DNA from: Methylophaga sp.
Lineage (GTDB): Bacteria > Pseudomonadota > Gammaproteobacteria > Nitrosococcales > Methylophagaceae
Length of the DNA stretch: 32,491 nt
Direction: 5' to 3'
Assembly: GCA_030148085.1 (NCBI GenBank)
Contig: JASBUF010000075.1
Coordinates: 1 to 32,491 of the forward strand
The notes below the pieces were generated by a model that saw only the letters and a program-made list of their open reading frames with translations, did no database searches and had not been told where the DNA came from. Made by a program: the position numbers and the translations under genes. Below, piece by piece: positions 1 through 9,549 of the stretch (its first letter is position 1; every line of letters begins with the position of its first letter).

Positions 1-1078
1 TGGTCGCAGGCTGGCCTTTATCAACGATGCAGACCTCACCCAAATAAATGCTAACTCCGCTCAGATCAAAGTTATCTATACCACTGCGACCGACAGCAGC
101 GAGGATCCGCCCCCAGTTAGGGTCAGAAGCAAACAAGGCGGTTTTCACCAGAGGTGAATGGGCGATGGTATAAGCAACCTGACGGCATTCTTCCTGACTC
201 TGGCCTTGTTTAACAGCAATAGAGATGAACTTGGTCGCACCTTCACCATCGCGAACTATGGCCTGCGCCAGATAGCGGCACAAGTCGGTCAACGCCGTCA
301 GTAGACGTTCACCATCTTCACTGGTGATAGAAGTAATTTCGGCATTAGCGGCTTTACCGGTTGCCATCAAGACACAGGCATCATTCGTCGAGGTGTCACC
401 ATCGACGGTAATACGGTTAAACGACTGGTTCATGGCCTGCTGCAACATCGTCGACAACACAGCCTGCGAGACTGATGCATCGGTCGCGATATAAGCCAGC
501 ATGGTCGCCATATCGGGTCGAATCATGCCTGAGCCCTTGGACATGCCGGTAATCGTGACGGTTTTACCGCCCAACTCCAGTTGTACCGATTTGGCCTTGG
601 CAATGGTATCGGTCGTCATGATGGCATGAGCGGCATTAAACCAGTTGTCGGCACTCAACGCATCGCGCGCCTCAGGCAACACAGCCTTGATTTTATCTAC
701 CGGTAAGGGCTGACCGATCACACCGGTGGAAAACGGCAATACGGCTTCGGCCTGTGAGGACATCGCCTCTGCAACAGCCTGACAACAGGCTTTGGCAGCT
801 CTCATACCTGCTTCACCAGTGCCGGCATTGGCATTACCTGAATTAATCAACAGATAACGTGTGGGCGCCGCTGCCTGATGGGCTTTAGCCAAGGTGACTG
901 GTGCAGCACAAAAGGCATTTGTGGTGTAAACCGCTGCCGAGCGGGTACCTTCTGCCAATTCAATCAAGACGACATCTTTACGTCCTGGCTTTTTAATGCC
1001 GGCGCTGGCCGTGGCCAGCCGAATACCGTCAACAGCAAACAGACTATCCGGTGCTGGCGCAGCGAGGTTGACGGCCAT
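1..1078 (-). CDS. argJ: Glutamate N-acetyltransferase / amino-acid acetyltransferase ArgJ (C-terminus cut by window edge)
   Basis: ArgJ moves the acetyl group from N-acetylornithine to glutamate, and bifunctional forms also make N-acetylglutamate from acetyl-CoA, in cytoplasmic arginine biosynthesis. The reverse strand reads [10 protein letters not shown] from an ATG at 1078 and stays open to the left edge, giving about 359 of the roughly 400 residues usual for the family. The self-cleavage and nucleophile signature is visible as KGSGMIRPDMATML, with the Ala191-Thr192 scissile bond. An NSGNANAGTG stretch near residues 79-88 and the later DGEGATKF stretch are also typical. The start ATG shares one base with the secA stop (TAATG), so translation is probably coupled to secA. 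Whether this enzyme is mono- or bifunctional cannot be told from the sequence. The identification is very secure; only the last few dozen residues are missing. Confidence 0.96.
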   Translation of the reverse strand, partial: MAVNLAAPAPDSLFAVDGIRLATASAGIKKPGRKDVVLIELAEGTRSAAVYTTNAFCAAPVTLAKAHQAAAPTRYLLINSGNANAGTGEAGMRAAKACCQAVAEAMSSQAEAVLPFSTGVIGQPLPVDKIKAVLPEARDALSADNWFNAAHAIMTTDTIAKAKSVQLELGGKTVTITGMSKGSGMIRPDMATMLAYIATDASVSQAVLSTMLQQAMNQSFNRITVDGDTSTNDACVLMATGKAANAEITSITSEDGERLLTALTDLCRYLAQAIVRDGEGATKFISIAVKQGQSQEECRQVAYTIAHSPLVKTALFASDPNWGRILAAVGRSGIDNFDLSGVSIYLGEVCIVDKGQPAT

Positions 1079-3789
1079 TAACTGATGGCTCCATGGCAAT
1101 GTTTGAATTTCTTACCACTGCCGCATGGACATGGGTCATTACGACCTACCTTGCTGCCATCACGCGTATAAGGCTGAGCGGCTTCAGGCGCTTGCTCTTC
1201 TTCCTGCCCGATCTGCTCAGCTGAATCATGCTGGTATTCGACATCCGCCGATTGACGGCGTTGTTCATTGACCGCATCGACATCTTCCGGCGCCCTTACC
1301 TGAACCCGTGAAATAATACGAATGACTTCATGCTTAATGTTATCCAGCATGGTTGTAAACAGGCTGAACGACTCACGTTTGTATTCCTGTTTTGGATCTT
1401 TTTGCGCATAACCACGCAGATTAATACCGGTCCGCAGGTAATCCATCTGTGCCAGATGCTCTTTCCACTGAGCATCTAAAGTCTGCAGCATGACCGCTTT
1501 TTCAAAGTGACGCATCAACTCTTCACCGACGGTTTCTTCTTTCACCTTATAGGCCTTGTCGGCCTCTTCTAGAATACGCTCACGCAAGCTTTCTTCATGC
1601 AGGTTATCGTCATTTTCCAGCCAGTCGCTGACCGGCAGCTCCAGTGCGTATTCATCACGCAGCGCCTGTTCAAGCCCAGTGACATCCCACTGTTCATCAA
1701 TGCTGTTTGGCGGGATATAAATGCTGATCGTGTCGTTAATGACGCTGTCACGCATAGAGATAACGGTTTCCGACACGTCTTCGGCTGCCATCAGTTCATT
1801 ACGCTGCTCATAGACGACCTTACGCTGGTCATTGGCGACGTCATCAAATTCGAGTAATTGCTTACGGATATCGAAGTTATGGCCTTCCACCTTGCGTTGG
1901 GCATTTTCAATCGCGCGGGTCACCCATGGATGTTCAATCGCCTCGCCTTCTTCCATGCCCAGTTTCTGCATCAGACCGGCCATGCGCTCGGAGGCGAAAA
2001 TGCGCATCAGATTATCTTCCAGCGACAGATAGAAACGGGTTGAACCCGGATCGCCCTGGCGACCACTACGACCACGCAGCTGATTATCAATACGACGTGA
2101 TTCATGTCGCTCCGTACCGACTATATGTAAACCACCGGAAGCCAATACCGCTTCGTGACGCTTATTCCAGTCGCTACGAATGTTTTCTCTGGCCTGCTCA
2201 TCGGCATTTTCCGGTAAGGCATCCAGCTCAGCTTCCAGACTACCCCCCAGTACAATATCGGTACCACGCCCCGCCATATTGGTGGCGATGGTCACAGCAC
2301 CGGCGCGACCGGCATTGGCAATAATATGGGCTTCTTTTTCATGGAACTTGGCATTCAGCACCTGATGTTGAATCTTAGCTTTTTTCAGCAAGCCAGACAG
2401 GTACTCTGAACTCTCAATAGAAGCGGTACCCACCAAAACCGGTTGCTGCCTTTTCTGACATTCCTGAATATCTTCCAGAATGGCCTGGTATTTTTCTTTT
2501 GCCGTCAGATAAATGCGATCGGCTTCGTCTTTACGCTGCATATCGCGGTGTGTCGGAATGACCACCACTTCAAGGCCATAAATCGAATGTAATTCATAAG
2601 CCTCAGTATCGGCTGTACCAGTCATGCCTGACAGCTTGTTGTAGAGACGGAAATAATTCTGAAATGTAATCGACGCCAGCGTCTGGTTTTCATTCTGGAT
2701 GTTGACGCCTTCTTTGGCTTCCACCGCCTGATGCAGACCTTCTGACCAGCGACGGCCCGGCATACTACGGCCGGTAAACTCATCGACAATCACAATCTGA
2801 TTATCCTGAATGATGTAATCGATATCGCGCTGGAATAAGACATGCGCGCGCAGAGCTGCGGTGACGTGATGCATCAGACCGATATTGGCGGCATCATACA
2901 GGCTCGCATCTTCGGTAAGCAGTCCGGCTTCTGTCAGCAGGTTTTCAATTTTTTCATGACCCGCTTCAGTGAAATGCACCTGCTTATTTTTTTCATCGAC
3001 GGTGTAATCGCCGGGAACGGTCACTTCCTCCCCCTCGCCTTCCTGTTTGCTGAGGTTAGGGATCAAGGTATTGATTTGCTGATACAACGCAGAACTGTCT
3101 TCAGCCGGACCGGAAATAATCAGTGGCGTACGTGCCTCATCGATCAGAATCGAGTCAACCTCATCGATGACAGCAAAGTTAAGACCACGCTGCACCTTTT
3201 CTTCCAAACGAAACGCCATATTATCGCGCAGGTAATCGAAACCGAATTCGTTGTTAGTGCCGTAGGTAATATCACAGGCGTAGGCGGCGCGGCGCTCTTC
3301 ACCACTGAGACCAGAAACAATGACACCGGTTGTCAGGCCAAGAAAGCCGTAAAGTTTGCTCATCCAGCCAGAGTCACGTGTCGCCAGGTAATCATTCACG
3401 GTAATGACGTGAACACCTTCACCCGGCAGCGCATTCAGATAAACAGCGAGTGTGGCGACCAGTGTTTTACCTTCACCGGTTTTCATTTCAGCGATCTTGC
3501 CGTCATTGAGCACCATACCGCCGATCATCTGCACATCGAAGTGGCGCATCCCAAGTACACGTTTACTGGCTTCACGAACCACAGCAAAGGCTTCGGGCAG
3601 GATGTCTTCCAGAGTTTTGCCGTCTTTTAGTTGTTGACGGAATTCTTCGGTCTTGGCTTGCAGGGCACTGTCATCAAGTTTTTCGATATCCGCTTCTAGT
3701 ACAGCTATCTCGTCAACCACTTTACGGAGCTTTTTCAACACCCGTTCATTGCGGCTGCCAAAGATCTTGCTGAAAAACTTGCTTACCAT
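1078..3789 (-). CDS. secA: Preprotein translocase ATPase SecA
   Basis: SecA is the ATP-driven motor that pushes unfolded preproteins through the SecYEG channel at the inner membrane. The 903-residue product matches the family length (E. coli SecA has 901). Walker A is MKTGEGKTL around residues 102-110, and the Walker B/DEAD-like box is in [16 protein letters not shown] near residue 210. The second nucleotide-binding fold carries [14 protein letters not shown] and [11 protein letters not shown]. The C-terminus keeps the zinc and SecB-binding tail [13 protein letters not shown], with ligands Cys887, Cys889, Cys898 and His899. The ATG is preceded by AAGGCGAA at good spacing. A candidate promoter lies about 60 bp upstream. 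No secM-like arrest gene lies ahead of it, unlike the enterobacterial lpxC-secM-secA arrangement; the upstream gene is an M23 peptidase gene. Confidence 0.99.
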   Translation of the reverse strand: MVSKFFSKIFGSRNERVLKKLRKVVDEIAVLEADIEKLDDSALQAKTEEFRQQLKDGKTLEDILPEAFAVVREASKRVLGMRHFDVQMIGGMVLNDGKIAEMKTGEGKTLVATLAVYLNALPGEGVHVITVNDYLATRDSGWMSKLYGFLGLTTGVIVSGLSGEERRAAYACDITYGTNNEFGFDYLRDNMAFRLEEKVQRGLNFAVIDEVDSILIDEARTPLIISGPAEDSSALYQQINTLIPNLSKQEGEGEEVTVPGDYTVDEKNKQVHFTEAGHEKIENLLTEAGLLTEDASLYDAANIGLMHHVTAALRAHVLFQRDIDYIIQDNQIVIVDEFTGRSMPGRRWSEGLHQAVEAKEGVNIQNENQTLASITFQNYFRLYNKLSGMTGTADTEAYELHSIYGLEVVVIPTHRDMQRKDEADRIYLTAKEKYQAILEDIQECQKRQQPVLVGTASIESSEYLSGLLKKAKIQHQVLNAKFHEKEAHIIANAGRAGAVTIATNMAGRGTDIVLGGSLEAELDALPENADEQARENIRSDWNKRHEAVLASGGLHIVGTERHESRRIDNQLRGRSGRQGDPGSTRFYLSLEDNLMRIFASERMAGLMQKLGMEEGEAIEHPWVTRAIENAQRKVEGHNFDIRKQLLEFDDVANDQRKVVYEQRNELMAAEDVSETVISMRDSVINDTISIYIPPNSIDEQWDVTGLEQALRDEYALELPVSDWLENDDNLHEESLRERILEEADKAYKVKEETVGEELMRHFEKAVMLQTLDAQWKEHLAQMDYLRTGINLRGYAQKDPKQEYKRESFSLFTTMLDNIKHEVIRIISRVQVRAPEDVDAVNEQRRQSADVEYQHDSAEQIGQEEEQAPEAAQPYTRDGSKVGRNDPCPCGSGKKFKHCHGAIS

Positions 3790-3831
3790 GATTTCGCCTT
3801 GTTATAGGTTGTTGCGGCGCGAACACCGGAA

Positions 3832-3855
3832 ATAATCAATAAATCGCGTGATTAT
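3832..3855. repeat. Inverted repeat overlapping the secA -10 box
   Basis: ATAATCA (3832-3838) and TGATTAT (3849-3855) form perfect 7 bp arms around a 10 bp spacer, and one arm covers most of the secA -10 box. The placement suits an operator, but arms this short occur by chance at many places in a window of this size. No protein is assigned. Confidence 0.3.
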
Positions 3856-3880
3856 AACGCGTACCAGACGGCAGATTGAA
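3851..3880 (-). promoter_or_regulatory. Candidate sigma-70 promoter of secA-argJ
   Basis: On the minus strand a perfect TATAAT (3851-3856) lies 18 bp from a weak -35 hexamer, TTCAAT (3875-3880). Transcription would start near 3844 and leave a leader of about 55 nt before secA. The -10 match is strong, but the -35 element is poor. An inverted repeat overlaps the -10 (see the separate entry). Confidence 0.5.
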
Positions 3881-3930
3881 GCCTGTCCAAAGGACATGGA
3901 GGCAGGCCTCAACGAATACAAGGGGTAACG

Positions 3931-4845
3931 CTACTTGATGAAGTTGTAGGGGTTTACATGCTGGCCATCACGCAGTACTTCGAAGTGCACATGCGGACCA
4001 GTGGAGCGACCGGTAGATCCCATCAGCGCTAGGGTTTCGCCTTTTGCTACGCGGTCACCTTTTTTCACCTTGATGGTTTTATTATGGGCATAGCGCGTGA
4101 CATAGCCATTGCCGTGGTCAACCTCAACAAGACCGCCGTAACCACCACGCTCACCTACCCAGGTAACGATACCTTCGGCAACTGCGAGAACATCACTGCC
4201 TGTCTTGCCTGCAATATCCAAACCTTCGTGGAAGGTTTTCTTGCCATTGAAAGGATCGATTCTATAGCCATAAAACGAGGACACCCAGCCATCTTCAACT
4301 GGATTTCCAGTCGGGATACTGGCCGCGATCGTATCTTCGGTGAGCAAGTACTGCTCCAGTGCAGCTAGGGCTTCCTGCTGATTACGCAGTTCTTCGGAGA
4401 GTTGTTGAATGCCACGATCCAGCGCCTCACTACTCAGCGGTGAACCATCCTGGTCAATACCGCCCTGCCCCGGATGTTCATCCAAAGAAAAATTGCCGGT
4501 ATCAAAACCTGCCACTTCCGCCAGCCTCTCGCTGAACATGCGCAAACGGATAGTCTCAGCCTGTAAACCACCGAGTTGGCGTGCATAAAAGTCACTGACC
4601 GAGCTGTCTTGCTCAGCTGTATCGGTATTTTCTGGAGGAGAAAAAGCGGAGTTTGTAGAAAGAGAGGGAGTGGTAACAGGTACTAGCGGGGTAATTTTCT
4701 GACTGGCATTACGCCAGTTTGCGAAGCTGTAACTGCTGATACTAATCAGACTCACCAGCAGCAATGACAGCACCATCAACTTAGCGCGCGTCAAATGCCA
4801 ATGCTTATGCGTCTTACTGTTTGAGGATATAATGATAACCTGCAT
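3931..4845 (-). CDS. Membrane-anchored M23 (LytM-type) peptidoglycan endopeptidase
   Basis: This is a probable zinc metallo-endopeptidase that cuts peptidoglycan cross-links on the periplasmic side of the inner membrane. The 304-residue product has a single N-terminal membrane anchor at about residues 22-42, a Ser/Thr/Pro-rich stretch at about 52-80, and a helical, probably coiled-coil region at about 85-170. The M23 domain covers about 185-300. The metal and catalytic residues look intact: His206 and Asp210 in FHEGLD, His254 in RYAHN, and His285/His287 in PHVHFE. It is therefore predicted to be active, unlike degenerate NlpD/EnvC-type LytM activators. The ATG has AAAGGA upstream. An M23 gene next to secA and lpxC is also found in Pseudomonas-like genomes. 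Its start lies 24 bp from the divergent dciA start. The precise substrate bond is unknown. Confidence 0.92.
   Translation of the reverse strand: MQVIIISSNSKTHKHWHLTRAKLMVLSLLLVSLISISSYSFANWRNASQKITPLVPVTTPSLSTNSAFSPPENTDTAEQDSSVSDFYARQLGGLQAETIRLRMFSERLAEVAGFDTGNFSLDEHPGQGGIDQDGSPLSSEALDRGIQQLSEELRNQQEALAALEQYLLTEDTIAASIPTGNPVEDGWVSSFYGYRIDPFNGKKTFHEGLDIAGKTGSDVLAVAEGIVTWVGERGGYGGLVEVDHGNGYVTRYAHNKTIKVKKGDRVAKGETLALMGSTGRSTGPHVHFEVLRDGQHVNPYNFIK
4828..4833 (+). promoter_or_regulatory. Candidate -10 box for dciA inside the M23 gene start
   Basis: A perfect TATAAT lies on the plus strand inside the first codons of the divergent M23 gene, about 37 bp before the dciA ATG. No good -35 hexamer is seen 16-18 bp upstream (TTATGC at 17 bp is poor) and there is no extended -10. 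It is proposed because dciA is the only plus-strand gene here and needs its own promoter. Confidence 0.35.
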
Positions 4846-4869
4846 TTTTATCCTTTCTCAGTGGTTCAA

Positions 4870-5313
4870 ATGATGTCCAAAAAACCAGAGCGGCTCGGTC
4901 AGGTCTACAAAGAGAACAGCCATTTCAAATGGCTAACCGCACGCGCTCAACAACTGAACAAGCTTAACATCATTTTGCAAAAAAGCCTGCCCTTACAATT
5001 CACCAATCACTGCCGCCTGGCCAACATCAAGGCAGACCGGGCTGTGATCCATACAGATAATGCCAGTTATGCCAGCCTACTTCGGTTTCAGTCTGCTCAA
5101 ATTTGCCAGGCATTATCTGCCCATCTACCTGAGCCACTGAGTCGTCTTGAAGTCAAGGTCAAACCACTGAGTGACATCCAGCGTCTGTCCACGTCGACAA
5201 GTCTGCATGTATCTACAAAAACAGCGGCACTGTTAAACAGCACCGCTGCTGGTATGGAGGACGGTCCGTTGAAAACCGCCCTGCGTAAACTGGCTAAACG
5301 TCAGTCTGACTAG
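4870..5313 (+). CDS. dciA: DciA-like DUF721 protein (predicted replicative helicase operator)
   Basis: DUF721 proteins of the DciA type bind the replicative helicase DnaB and help load it in bacteria that lack the phage-derived DnaC/DnaI loaders. The 147-residue product has the expected N-terminal helical part followed by the compact domain: NHCRLANIKADRAVIHTDNASYASLLRFQS near residues 46-75, then LEVKVKP. It is the only plus-strand gene between lpxC and secA. It lies head to head with the M23 gene and ends 1 bp before the lpxC stop. Possible starts are GTG 4861, ATG 4870 and ATG 4873, and none has a strong Shine-Dalgarno sequence, so the exact N-terminus is uncertain by a few residues. A DUF721 gene next to lpxC and secA is known in related genomes. 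The function is inferred from the family. Confidence 0.85.
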   Translation: MMSKKPERLGQVYKENSHFKWLTARAQQLNKLNIILQKSLPLQFTNHCRLANIKADRAVIHTDNASYASLLRFQSAQICQALSAHLPEPLSRLEVKVKPLSDIQRLSTSTSLHVSTKTAALLNSTAAGMEDGPLKTALRKLAKRQSD

Positions 5314-5314
5314 C

Positions 5315-6232
5315 CTAGCTGGTCAGTGAGGCAGCTGGACGACTGAAAAGAATGGGGGCATCTTTGTCGTCTTCAAAGCTCACCAACTCCCAGGCATCTT
5401 CCTGAGCAAGCAGTTTACGCAACAGTTTGTTATTCACTTCATGGCCGGACTTGTGACCGCTGAACGCACCAATCAGGCTGTGTCCAAGCAGGTACAAATC
5501 ACCAATCGCATCCAGCACTTTATGGCGGACAAATTCGTCTTCGTAACGCAGGCCATCTTCATTGAGAACCCGGTAATCGTCGACGACGATGGCGTTATCC
5601 ATACTGCCACCCAGTGCCAGATTGTTTTCACGCAGTTTTTCGATATCTTTCATAAAGCCAAAAGTACGGGCACGACTGACTTCACGGACAAATGATGTGG
5701 AGGAGAAATCAACATCAACCTGTTGCGGGCGTCCGCTAAAGGCGGGGTGCTCGAAGTCGATAGTGAATGACACTTTGAAGCCGTCAAACGGTTCAAACTT
5801 GGCCCATTTATCACCATCTTCCAGGATGACCGGCTTTTTGATACGAATAAACTGTTTGGCGACATTCTGCTCTTCAATACCGGCTGACTGTACCAAGAAC
5901 ACAAACGGTCCGGCACTGCCATCCATAATCGGCACTTCAGGGGCATTCAGATCGATATAGGCATTATCAATACCCAGGCCAGCAAATGCTGACAGCAGAT
6001 GTTCCACGGTTGAGACTTTCTGACCGTGTTCGACTAAGGTTGTCGACAACGCGGTTTCACCCACGTTTTCTGCTTTGGCCTGAATTTCGACCACAGGATC
6101 CAGGTCGACCCTGCGGAAGATAATGCCCGTATTGGGGGCAGCAGGACGCAAGGTGAGATAGACCATCTCCCCACTATGCAAACCCACACCTGTGGCACGA
6201 ATCACGTTTTTCAATGTTCGTTGCTTTATCAC
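5315..6232 (-). CDS. lpxC: UDP-3-O-acyl-N-acetylglucosamine deacetylase LpxC
   Basis: LpxC is a zinc deacetylase that carries out the committed step of lipid A synthesis in the cytoplasm. The 305-residue product equals the family length. Catalytic and metal residues are in place: Glu77-His78 in STVEHLLSA, His237 and Asp241 in [15 protein letters not shown], and catalytic His264 in SGHKSGHE. Translation starts at a GTG (6232) behind a strong AAGGGGGT Shine-Dalgarno sequence. An ATG at 6238 is out of frame and too close to that site, and it would give only a 21-codon peptide. It closes the dcw cluster, 85 bp downstream of ftsZ, with its own candidate promoter in that gap. The gene converges with dciA. 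Confidence 0.99.
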   Translation of the reverse strand: MIKQRTLKNVIRATGVGLHSGEMVYLTLRPAAPNTGIIFRRVDLDPVVEIQAKAENVGETALSTTLVEHGQKVSTVEHLLSAFAGLGIDNAYIDLNAPEVPIMDGSAGPFVFLVQSAGIEEQNVAKQFIRIKKPVILEDGDKWAKFEPFDGFKVSFTIDFEHPAFSGRPQQVDVDFSSTSFVREVSRARTFGFMKDIEKLRENNLALGGSMDNAIVVDDYRVLNEDGLRYEDEFVRHKVLDAIGDLYLLGHSLIGAFSGHKSGHEVNNKLLRKLLAQEDAWELVSFEDDKDAPILFSRPAASLTS

Positions 6233-6240
6233 GGTGCATT

Positions 6241-6248
6241 ACCCCCTT
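6241..6248 (-). promoter_or_regulatory. lpxC ribosome binding site fixing a GTG start
   Basis: The minus strand reads AAGGGGGT, then 8 nt, then GTG at 6232. This spacing supports the GTG rather than the out-of-frame ATG at 6238, which lies one base from the site. Confidence 0.75.
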
Positions 6249-6268
6249 ATACAGTTACAGATCAGAAT

Positions 6269-6298
6269 ATATTACCACAAGCAAAATATCTCCAGCCA
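6269..6298 (-). promoter_or_regulatory. Candidate extended -10 promoter of lpxC
   Basis: In the 85 bp ftsZ-lpxC gap the minus strand has TGG directly before TAATAT (-10 at 6269-6274, TGn at 6275-6277), an extended -10 layout. The -35 region (TGGCTG, 18 bp upstream) is weak. It would let lpxC be expressed independently of the division genes. No rho-independent terminator is visible in the gap, so readthrough from ftsZ is also likely. Confidence 0.35.
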
Positions 6299-6317
6299 TG
6301 TTTACCTAACTTTACAC

Positions 6318-7472
6318 TCAGTCAGCCTGACGACGCAGGAAAGCTGGAATATCCAGATAGTCCATATTGACATCACCATTGGCCACTTGTTTCTGTTGGC
6401 TTTCTTTGCCTTGGCGAATCACGGTTGGCTCGTCGTAATCGATTTCGACAGGTTTCTTCACGATTTCGATTTGCGGTGCTTCGACTTCTGGTGCTTTTGC
6501 GACAGCTACTCGTTGACCGCCCAAGCCAGTTGCAACCACAGTGACGCGCAGTTCATCAGTCATATCCGGGTCAATCACAGTACCAACCACAACAGTTGCA
6601 TCGTCAGAAGCAAATTCTTTGATGGTGTTACCGACTTCTTCGAACTCACCGATGCTCATATCCAGACCCGCTGTGATATTGACCAGTACACCACGGGCAC
6701 CCGCCAAATCTACATCTTCCAGCAGCGGACTTGATACTGCCAGTTTCGCCGCTTCACGTGCACGGTTTTCACCTTTTGCGTGACCGGTACCCATCATCGC
6801 CATACCCATTTCTGACATGACAGTGCGCACGTCGGCAAAGTCGACGTTAATCATACCTTCACGGGTAATCAGCTCGGCAATGCCTTGCACCGCACCCAAC
6901 AGAACATCATTAGCCGCTTTGAAGGCGTTGAGCAGGCTCATTTCCTTGCCCAGCACTTTCAGCAGTTTTTCGTTTGGAATGGTGATCAATGAATCGACAT
7001 GCTGACTCAGCTCTTCGATACCAGCTTTAGCCACTTTCATCCGTTTACCGCCTTCAAATGGGAACGGTTTGGTGACAACGGCAACAGTCAGAATGCCCAT
7101 TTCTTTGGCAACCTGAGCAACGACTGGTGCTGCACCAGTGCCGGTACCACCGCCCATACCGGCAGTAATGAAGACCATATCGGCACCATCAATGACATCC
7201 ATGATGCGTTCACGATCTTCCAGTGCTGCCTGACGGCCGACATCCGGGTTTGCGCCTGCGCCCAGACCTTTGGTGATGTCTGTGCCCAATTGCAGTTGAG
7301 TTGTTGCAGAGCTTTTACGCAATGCCTGCGCATCGGTATTCGCACTGATGAAGTCAACGCCTTCAATCTGATTGATGACCATGTGTTCCAGTGCATTACC
7401 GCCACCGCCACCGACACCAATCACCTTGATGACTGCATTTTCTGTATATGTATCAATTAATTCAAAAGTCAT
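6318..7472 (-). CDS. ftsZ: Cell division tubulin homologue FtsZ
   Basis: FtsZ is the GTPase that polymerises into the cytokinetic Z-ring at midcell. The 384-residue product has the tubulin signature GGGTGTG at residues 107-113, an N-terminal [10 protein letters not shown] nucleotide loop at about 19-28, and the T7 synergy loop NVDFADV at about 209-215 that completes the GTPase site of the next subunit. After a variable linker it ends in the conserved peptide [14 protein letters not shown], the docking site for FtsA and ZipA. The ATG is preceded by AGGGGGAG at good spacing. It lies 50 bp downstream of ftsA, the first non-overlapping junction after the long overlapping run. Confidence 0.99.
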   Translation of the reverse strand: MTFELIDTYTENAVIKVIGVGGGGGNALEHMVINQIEGVDFISANTDAQALRKSSATTQLQLGTDITKGLGAGANPDVGRQAALEDRERIMDVIDGADMVFITAGMGGGTGTGAAPVVAQVAKEMGILTVAVVTKPFPFEGGKRMKVAKAGIEELSQHVDSLITIPNEKLLKVLGKEMSLLNAFKAANDVLLGAVQGIAELITREGMINVDFADVRTVMSEMGMAMMGTGHAKGENRAREAAKLAVSSPLLEDVDLAGARGVLVNITAGLDMSIGEFEEVGNTIKEFASDDATVVVGTVIDPDMTDELRVTVVATGLGGQRVAVAKAPEVEAPQIEIVKKPVEIDYDEPTVIRQGKESQQKQVANGDVNMDYLDIPAFLRRQAD

Positions 7473-7522
7473 GGTTTTCTCCCCCTAAAAATTCGTTTGT
7501 TCAACACGCCTGATTACTCGGC

Positions 7523-8773
7523 TTAAAAGTTCCCCTGGAACCAGCTTTTCATTCTTGCCAGCATGCCTTTAAACCCTTCACTAACTCTGATTTCTCCATG
7601 CCCTGGGGCATGCTCTTCGTTGCCGAATAACAGCAACCCGACACCCGTGGCATGGATTGGATTACGCACCACATCAACCAGCCCCCCGACATGGTGAGGT
7701 ACGCCCAAACGCACAGGTAAGTGGAAGACCTCTTCTGCCAACTCAATAACGCCTTCCATTTTTGAGCTCCCGCCTGTCAGCACAATGCCGGCAGCCAGCA
7801 GCTCTTCAAATCCGCTGCGACGCAGTTCAGCCTGAACCAGCATCAGCAGTTCTTCGTATCGTGGTTCCACTACTTCGGCCAGCGTCTGTCTGGCCAGTTG
7901 ACGTGGTGGCCTGTCACCGACGCTGGGCACTTCGATGGTTTCATCTTCACGTGCCAGCTGTGTCAGCGCACAGGCATATTTGATTTTGATTTCTTCGGCA
8001 TATTGCGTCGGTGTTCGCAAAGCGACTGCGATGTCGTTGGTCACCTGATCGCCGGCAATCGGAATCACTGCGGTGTGCCGGATAGCTCCGTCGATAAACA
8101 CAGCAATATCCGTGGTGCCGCCACCGATGTCGATGAGGCAAACACCCAGTTCTTTTTCATCCTGATCCAGCACCGAATAGCTCGATGCCATCTGTTCCAG
8201 AATGATGCCGTCCACCACCAGACCGCAACGTTCGATACATTTGGTAATGTTCTGCGCGGCACTGACCGCACCAGTGATCAGATGAACCTTAGCTTCCAGG
8301 CGTACACCGGACATACCGATCGGCTCACGGATGCCTTCCTGATTATCAATCAGGTATTCTTGTGGTAATACATGTAGCAGTTGTTGGTCGCCAGGGAAGT
8401 GAACGGCACGAGCCGCATCCAGCACACGATCCAGATCACCCTGCGTCACTTCCTTATCACGAATCGCGACGGTACCGTGCGAATTCAGGCTACGAATATG
8501 ACTGCCGGCGATACCGGCATAGACCGAGTGGATCTGACAGCCCGCCATCAGCTCCGCTTCTTCCACGGCACGTTGAATTGACTGCACGGTGGATTCAATA
8601 TTAACCACCACGCCTTTTTTCATTCCGCGGGCAGGGTGAGAACCGATGCCGATGATCTCCAACTTGTTTTCATTGGGTCCCGCATCCTGTACGGGTGCTG
8701 CGACAATGGCCACCACTTTGGATGTACCGATATCCAGCCCGACGATAAGTTCTCTCTCACTACGTTTCGACAT
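7523..8773 (-). CDS. ftsA: Cell division actin homologue FtsA
   Basis: FtsA is the actin-like ATPase that tethers FtsZ filaments to the inner membrane and recruits later divisome proteins. The 416-residue product has the phosphate-1 loop VGLDIGTSKV at residues 11-20, the FtsA-specific 1C subdomain at about 84-162, and the phosphate-2 motif DIGGGTTD at 215-222. The C-terminal stretch GMLARMKSWFQ is a typical amphipathic membrane-targeting helix. The start ATG shares one base with the ftsQ stop (TAATG), and ftsZ follows after a 50 bp gap. The family assignment is unambiguous. Confidence 0.98.
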   Translation of the reverse strand: MSKRSERELIVGLDIGTSKVVAIVAAPVQDAGPNENKLEIIGIGSHPARGMKKGVVVNIESTVQSIQRAVEEAELMAGCQIHSVYAGIAGSHIRSLNSHGTVAIRDKEVTQGDLDRVLDAARAVHFPGDQQLLHVLPQEYLIDNQEGIREPIGMSGVRLEAKVHLITGAVSAAQNITKCIERCGLVVDGIILEQMASSYSVLDQDEKELGVCLIDIGGGTTDIAVFIDGAIRHTAVIPIAGDQVTNDIAVALRTPTQYAEEIKIKYACALTQLAREDETIEVPSVGDRPPRQLARQTLAEVVEPRYEELLMLVQAELRRSGFEELLAAGIVLTGGSSKMEGVIELAEEVFHLPVRLGVPHHVGGLVDVVRNPIHATGVGLLLFGNEEHAPGHGEIRVSEGFKGMLARMKSWFQGNF

Positions 8774-9549
8774 TACACAGTCCCATTAAAATCAGGTTGC
8801 TGACCGTCTTTCCAAACCACGGCCAGCCCATTGGTATAACGCATATCTATGGCTTCAATCTGTTCCCTGAAGCTGTTCAGGCCGCCGCGATATAAATCGA
8901 TAAAGCGTTGCAGACGAATATCGCCTTCGGCACGGCCCAGTTTCAGATGCAGACCATCTTTAAAATCAATCTGCCAGGCACGGCGTTTGTCCATGCTAAT
9001 GGTGGTGACGCGCAGGCCCAGTTCATTGACTTGCTTTTGAATATCCACCAGTCGTCTCGCCATCAGCTCACTGGTGCCATCCGGGCCATTCATCTGTACC
9101 AGCCCTGTCGGAATCGTCTCTGCAGCCGGTGTAAACACACCGCCCATTGCATTGACCAGACTGTGTTCATTCCAGCGTGCAACGGCTTTATGCTCTTCCA
9201 CTACCAGATGCAGTGTGTCCGGCCACACCCGACGAACTTGAATTTGTTTCACCCATGGCAGCTCTTCACCAGCCTGACGAATACTGGCGACATCCACATT
9301 AAAGAAACTGCCGCGAACATATGGTGAGACTGCTGCCACCAAACGATCACGATCGGCAAAACGCATTTCACCTTCTACCGTTACGTGTTTCACCGGCAGG
9401 GTATTGGCTTCATGCAAATACGCACCGCCACTGATAACCACGACTAACAACAGCAGTGTCAAAGCCTGCTTCAGCGACTGTTTCCAGTCTCTTGGTGTAG
9501 CCTGTTTTGGCGGCTGTTTGATGGTGGCACCACGCTTGATTCTTGCCAT
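8773..9549 (-). CDS. ftsQ: Cell division protein FtsQ
   Basis: FtsQ is a bitopic inner-membrane divisome protein that links early and late division proteins through FtsB and FtsL. The 258-residue product has a basic cytoplasmic tail, one transmembrane segment at about residues 28-45, a POTRA domain at about 51-120 (LPVKHVTVEG to WPDTLHLVVEE), and the beta domain at about 125-245. Both ends overlap neighbours by one base: TGATG with ddl and TAATG with ftsA. The ddl-ftsQ-ftsA-ftsZ order is the standard gammaproteobacterial one. Confidence 0.97.
   Translation of the reverse strand: MARIKRGATIKQPPKQATPRDWKQSLKQALTLLLLVVVISGGAYLHEANTLPVKHVTVEGEMRFADRDRLVAAVSPYVRGSFFNVDVASIRQAGEELPWVKQIQVRRVWPDTLHLVVEEHKAVARWNEHSLVNAMGGVFTPAAETIPTGLVQMNGPDGTSELMARRLVDIQKQVNELGLRVTTISMDKRRAWQIDFKDGLHLKLGRAEGDIRLQRFIDLYRGGLNSFREQIEAIDMRYTNGLAVVWKDGQQPDFNGTV

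Noticed and set aside
2842-3630. A 262-codon open frame on the plus strand opposite secA
   Set aside because: It lies wholly antisense to a conserved secA region and has no family pattern. Long antisense frames are common opposite conserved genes.
3887-3913. Hairpin after the M23 gene (TGTCC-TTT-GGACA with flanking GCCTG/CAGGC)
   Set aside because: No T-run follows on the minus strand, so it is not a convincing rho-independent terminator.
4918-4934. Perfect 17 bp palindrome AGCCATTTCAAATGGCT inside dciA
   Set aside because: It encodes ordinary residues (SHFKW) of the protein, and a palindrome of this size is expected about once by chance in a window of this length.
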